From DASTCC01 sp035711465 (lineage in GTDB: Bacteria > Acidobacteriota > Vicinamibacteria > Vicinamibacterales > SCN-69-37), in assembly GCA_035711465.1 (NCBI GenBank), contig DASTCC010000341.1, forward strand, positions 1-9,031: 9,031 nt of DNA. Reading direction: 5' to 3'. This document shows positions 6,821-9,031 of this stretch, piece by piece. Numbering within the stretch: position 1 is the stretch's first letter; each line of letters begins with the position of its first letter. The position numbers and the translations under genes were made by a program. Under the pieces are notes generated by a model, which had not been told where the DNA came from, ran no database searches, and was given only the letters and a program-made list of their open reading frames with translations.

Positions 6821-8680
6821 TCAGTGGCCGAAGGCGCGCACCGCGTCGGCGATGGCGCGCGCCGAGATCCCGAAGCGATCGATCACCTCTTCGGGCGGGC
6901 CGCTCCGCGGAATCTCGCGAACGGCGAGCCGCCGGACCCGGAACCCGAGCTCCGACACCGCTTCGCTGACCGCGTCGCCCAGGCCGCCATGGGCGTAATG
7001 ATCCTCGACGGTGATCAGGCGGCCGCCCGCGGCACGTCCGGCCGCGATCATGCCGTCGCGATCGATCGGCTGAATCGAATACGCGTCGACGACGCGGATC
7101 GTCAGTCCTTCCTTGACGAGGATGTCGTAGGCCTTGAGCGCCTCGAAAACGGTGACGCCAGCGGCGACCACCGCGGCGACGTCGTTGCCGCTCTGCCGCA
7201 GGGTCTTCGATCCGCCGACGACGAACGTCTCGTTGGCGCCGTAGATGACCGGCGTCTTCGGGCGGGTCGTGCGGATGTACACGGGCCCGGGCGTCGACGC
7301 GGCCAACGCCATGATGCGCGTCGCGCTGACGCCGTCGCTCGGGTAGAGCACGGTGCAGTTCGGCAGCCCGCGCATCATCGCCAGATCTTCGAGCGCCATC
7401 TGCGACGGGCCGTCCTCGCCGATCGAGACGCCGGCATGCGAGCCGGCGAACTTCACGTTCGACCCGGAGATGCCGGCCATGCGGATGAAGTCGCTGGCGC
7501 GCTCGAGAAAGCAGGCGAACGTCGACGGGAACGGCACCGCGCCGCGGCTGGCGAGCCCCATCGCCGCGCCGACCATCACCTGCTCGGCGATGAAGAACTG
7601 ATAGAAGCGATCGGGGTAGGCCTTCTCGAACTTCTCGCTGTAGGTCGAGTTCTTGACGTCGGCATCCAGTGCGACGACGCGCGGGTCGACGGCGCCGAGC
7701 GCGGCAAGCGCCGCGCCGTAGGCTTCCCGGGTCGCGACCTGCTCGCCCAACGCATAGGCCGGCGCCGGAAGGAGCGCGGTGAAATCGGGCAGCGCGCCTT
7801 CGTTCTTGCGGCGCGCCGGCTTCGCAATCACCGGCGCCGGATCGCTGGTCTCACGGTACTGCGATTCGAGCTCGGCGATCGCGTTGTCGGTCTCCTCGCC
7901 CTTCTTGAGCGGCTTGCCGTGCCAGCCGTCCTTGCCTTCGAAGATCTTGACGCCTTTGCCCTTGAGCGTGCCGGCGACAATCATCGTCGGCTGGCCGGGT
8001 TGGCTGCGCGCTTCGTCGAGCGCGGCGAGGATCGCGCTCATGTCGTGGCCGTCGATCTTGATCGTGTGCCAGCCGAACGCGCTGTAGCGGCGCGCGAACG
8101 CGTCGAGGTCGTGATTCCACTGCGTGGCGCGGCTCTGGCCGAGGCCGTTGACGTCGGTGATCGCGCAGAGGTTGTCGAGCTTGTGGAACGCGGCCGACTC
8201 GGCCGCTTCCCAGACCGAGCCCTCCGCCGTCTCGCCGTCGCCGAGCAGCACGTAGGTGCGGTAGTCGGATCCGATCCGTCGCGCGTTGAGCGCGATGCCG
8301 ACGCCGGCGCAGAGGCCCTGACCGAGCGAGCCGGTGGCGACGTCGACGAATGGCAGCCGCGGCGTCGGATGACCCTCGAGATCGGAATCGATCGCGCGCA
8401 GCTTCAGCACTTCGTCGCGCGGGAACGCGCCCGCCGCCGCCCAGACGGCGTAGAGCAACGGCGCCCCGTGTCCCTTCGACAGCACGAAGCGGTCCGCCTC
8501 GGGATGCTGCGGGTCCTTGGGATCGAAACGCATCTCGGCGAAGAACAGCGCGGCGACGATGTCCGCGGCCGACAGACACGTCGTCGGGTGACCGGAGCCC
8601 GCTGCCGACGTCGCGCGAACCGAGTCGATGCGAAGCTGCGTGGCGAGGTTGTGGAGGACGTCGAGAGATGGACGAGCCAT
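6821..8680 (-). CDS. tkt: Transketolase (single-chain, animal-type length)
   Basis: Thiamine diphosphate enzyme of the non-oxidative pentose phosphate pathway in the cytoplasm. It moves two-carbon ketol units between sugar phosphates such as xylulose 5-phosphate and ribose 5-phosphate. The 619-residue chain contains the ThDP-binding domain with GSGHP (28-32), KGHG (69-72), EGHPTPRL (102-109), GSLGQG (117-122) and the GDGE(x)nN motif (147-150 to N178). The pyrimidine-binding domain has the activating Glu at E366 (FIAEQ) and GEDGPSQMALEDLAM (421-435). The C-terminal domain follows from about 490. Length and the GEDGPSQMALEDLAM and YPSDGV stretches match the human-type enzyme (about 620 residues) better than the 660-residue E. 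coli type. The ATG at 8680 gives a standard N-terminus (LDVLHNLATQLRIDSVRATSAAGSGHP); no clear Shine-Dalgarno is present. The 75 bases upstream hold an inverted repeat and weak -10-like hexamers. A split or DXS-type enzyme is unlikely because both halves are in one chain. Confidence 0.95.
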   Translation of the reverse strand: MARPSLDVLHNLATQLRIDSVRATSAAGSGHPTTCLSAADIVAALFFAEMRFDPKDPQHPEADRFVLSKGHGAPLLYAVWAAAGAFPRDEVLKLRAIDSDLEGHPTPRLPFVDVATGSLGQGLCAGVGIALNARRIGSDYRTYVLLGDGETAEGSVWEAAESAAFHKLDNLCAITDVNGLGQSRATQWNHDLDAFARRYSAFGWHTIKIDGHDMSAILAALDEARSQPGQPTMIVAGTLKGKGVKIFEGKDGWHGKPLKKGEETDNAIAELESQYRETSDPAPVIAKPARRKNEGALPDFTALLPAPAYALGEQVATREAYGAALAALGAVDPRVVALDADVKNSTYSEKFEKAYPDRFYQFFIAEQVMVGAAMGLASRGAVPFPSTFACFLERASDFIRMAGISGSNVKFAGSHAGVSIGEDGPSQMALEDLAMMRGLPNCTVLYPSDGVSATRIMALAASTPGPVYIRTTRPKTPVIYGANETFVVGGSKTLRQSGNDVAAVVAAGVTVFEALKAYDILVKEGLTIRVVDAYSIQPIDRDGMIAAGRAAGGRLITVEDHYAHGGLGDAVSEAVSELGFRVRRLAVREIPRSGPPEEVIDRFGISARAIADAVRAFGH

Positions 8681-8718
8681 GCGATTGCGCCGGTCAGTCT
8701 ACTGTACCGTTCAACCGG

Positions 8719-8732
8719 CGCGAAAGATCGCG
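8719..8732. repeat. Short inverted repeat upstream of tkt
   Basis: CGCGA at 8719-8723 and TCGCG at 8728-8732 pair around a 4-base loop (AAGA on plus, TCTT on minus). The repeat lies in the 75-base gap between the permease stop and the tkt start. It could be a hairpin in the tkt leader or an operator half-site pair; nothing further supports either. Downstream of it on the minus strand are weak -10-like hexamers, TACAGT (8706-8701) and TAGACT (8701-8696), without a properly spaced -35. Confidence 0.3.
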
Positions 8733-8755
8733 TATCGCCCGCCACAAAAAAGATC

Positions 8756-9031
8756 TCAGTCCGAACGGAGCGCGACCAGCGGATCGACGGCAGCCGCGCG
8801 GCGCGCCGGCACGTAGCTGGCGAGCGCGGCGACGCCGGCGAGCAGCACGCTCGCCCCCGTGAACGCGGTGACGTCGAGCGGCGGCAAGCCGACCAGATAC
8901 GCCGCCAGCGCCGGCGCGACGAGCATCGCGGCCGCGAGGCCGACCACCCGGCTCATCGCGGTAAGGCGCAGGCCGTCGGCGTCGACCCACGCGAGCACAT
9001 CGCCGCGCCGCGCGCCGAGCGCCATCCGAAC
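8756..9031 (-). CDS. C-terminal end of an ADOP/MacB-like ABC transporter permease (5' part outside window)
   Basis: The last 91 residues of an FtsX-like permease; the gene continues past the right edge. The visible start, VRMALGARRGDVL, is the conserved cytoplasmic motif before the last two membrane helices of MacB-type permeases. Two hydrophobic segments follow (MSRVVGLAAAMLVAPALAAYLVGL and FTGASVLLAGVAALASYVPA). The chain ends in ARRAAAVDPLVALRSD, the hallmark tail of the acidobacterial duplicated orphan permease (ADOP) group, whose members typically occur without a neighbouring ATPase gene. The ATG at 9023-9025 is internal, not a start. These proteins are thought to act in export or envelope processes, but no substrate can be given. 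The stop at 8756-8758 is followed on the minus strand by six T residues without a convincing stem. Confidence 0.88.
   Translation of the reverse strand, partial: VRMALGARRGDVLAWVDADGLRLTAMSRVVGLAAAMLVAPALAAYLVGLPPLDVTAFTGASVLLAGVAALASYVPARRAAAVDPLVALRSD

Noticed and set aside
8696..8714. A sigma-70 promoter for tkt using TTGAAC (8714-8709) and TACAGT or TAGACT
   Set aside because: The -35-like TTGAAC is only 2 to 7 bases from these hexamers instead of about 17, and the hexamers match only 4 of 6 positions.
8746..8758. A terminator after the permease gene, from six T residues on the minus strand
   Set aside because: The only stem before the T-run is a weak TCC/GGA pairing around 4 bases, too short to support an intrinsic terminator.

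Overview
The window is GC-rich, and its codons favour G or C in the third position. It carries six complete or partial metabolic and membrane genes plus the tail of an ABC-transporter-like permease. The fragment at the right edge ends in the ARRAAAVDPLVALRSD signature of the MacB/FtsX-like permeases called ADOP (acidobacterial duplicated orphan permease). Together with the G/R-rich inserts and the periplasmic peptidases, this points to Acidobacteriota, plausibly a Vicinamibacteria-like lineage. The taxonomic call is an inference from gene style; there is no rRNA or other marker here.

Layout. Plus strand, left half (2-3757): the 3' part of a secreted M1-family zinc metallopeptidase; a six-helix membrane protein of unknown function overlapping it by 17 bases; an ammonia-dependent NAD synthetase (nadE) that seems to have its own leaderless promoter; and a small GNAT acetyltransferase 6 bases after nadE. 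Minus strand, right half (3761-9031, read right to left): the end of the ADOP permease, a 75-base gap, a human-type single-chain transketolase (tkt), a 63-base gap, and a very large exported protein. The two blocks converge with only 3 bases between stop codons at 3758-3760. There is no gene-free stretch longer than 300 bases.

The standout gene is the 998-codon minus-strand protein. It has a signal peptide, a six-blade PD40 (TolB/tricorn-type) beta-propeller, a short helical segment resembling the tricorn C1 domain, and then a full gamma-glutamyltransferase (GGT) Ntn-hydrolase domain. In effect the peptidase core of a tricorn-like protein has been replaced by a GGT. The nucleophile threonine and its partner threonine are kept, but several residues that bind glutamate in ordinary GGT are changed. 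This suggests an autoprocessing amidohydrolase with a different substrate.

How the genes work together: the M1 peptidase and the propeller-GGT protein both look like exported peptide-degrading enzymes, fitting a bacterium that scavenges peptides. nadE (NAD synthesis) and tkt (pentose phosphate pathway) are core housekeeping genes. I see no CRISPR array, insertion sequence, phage gene, tRNA or rRNA.
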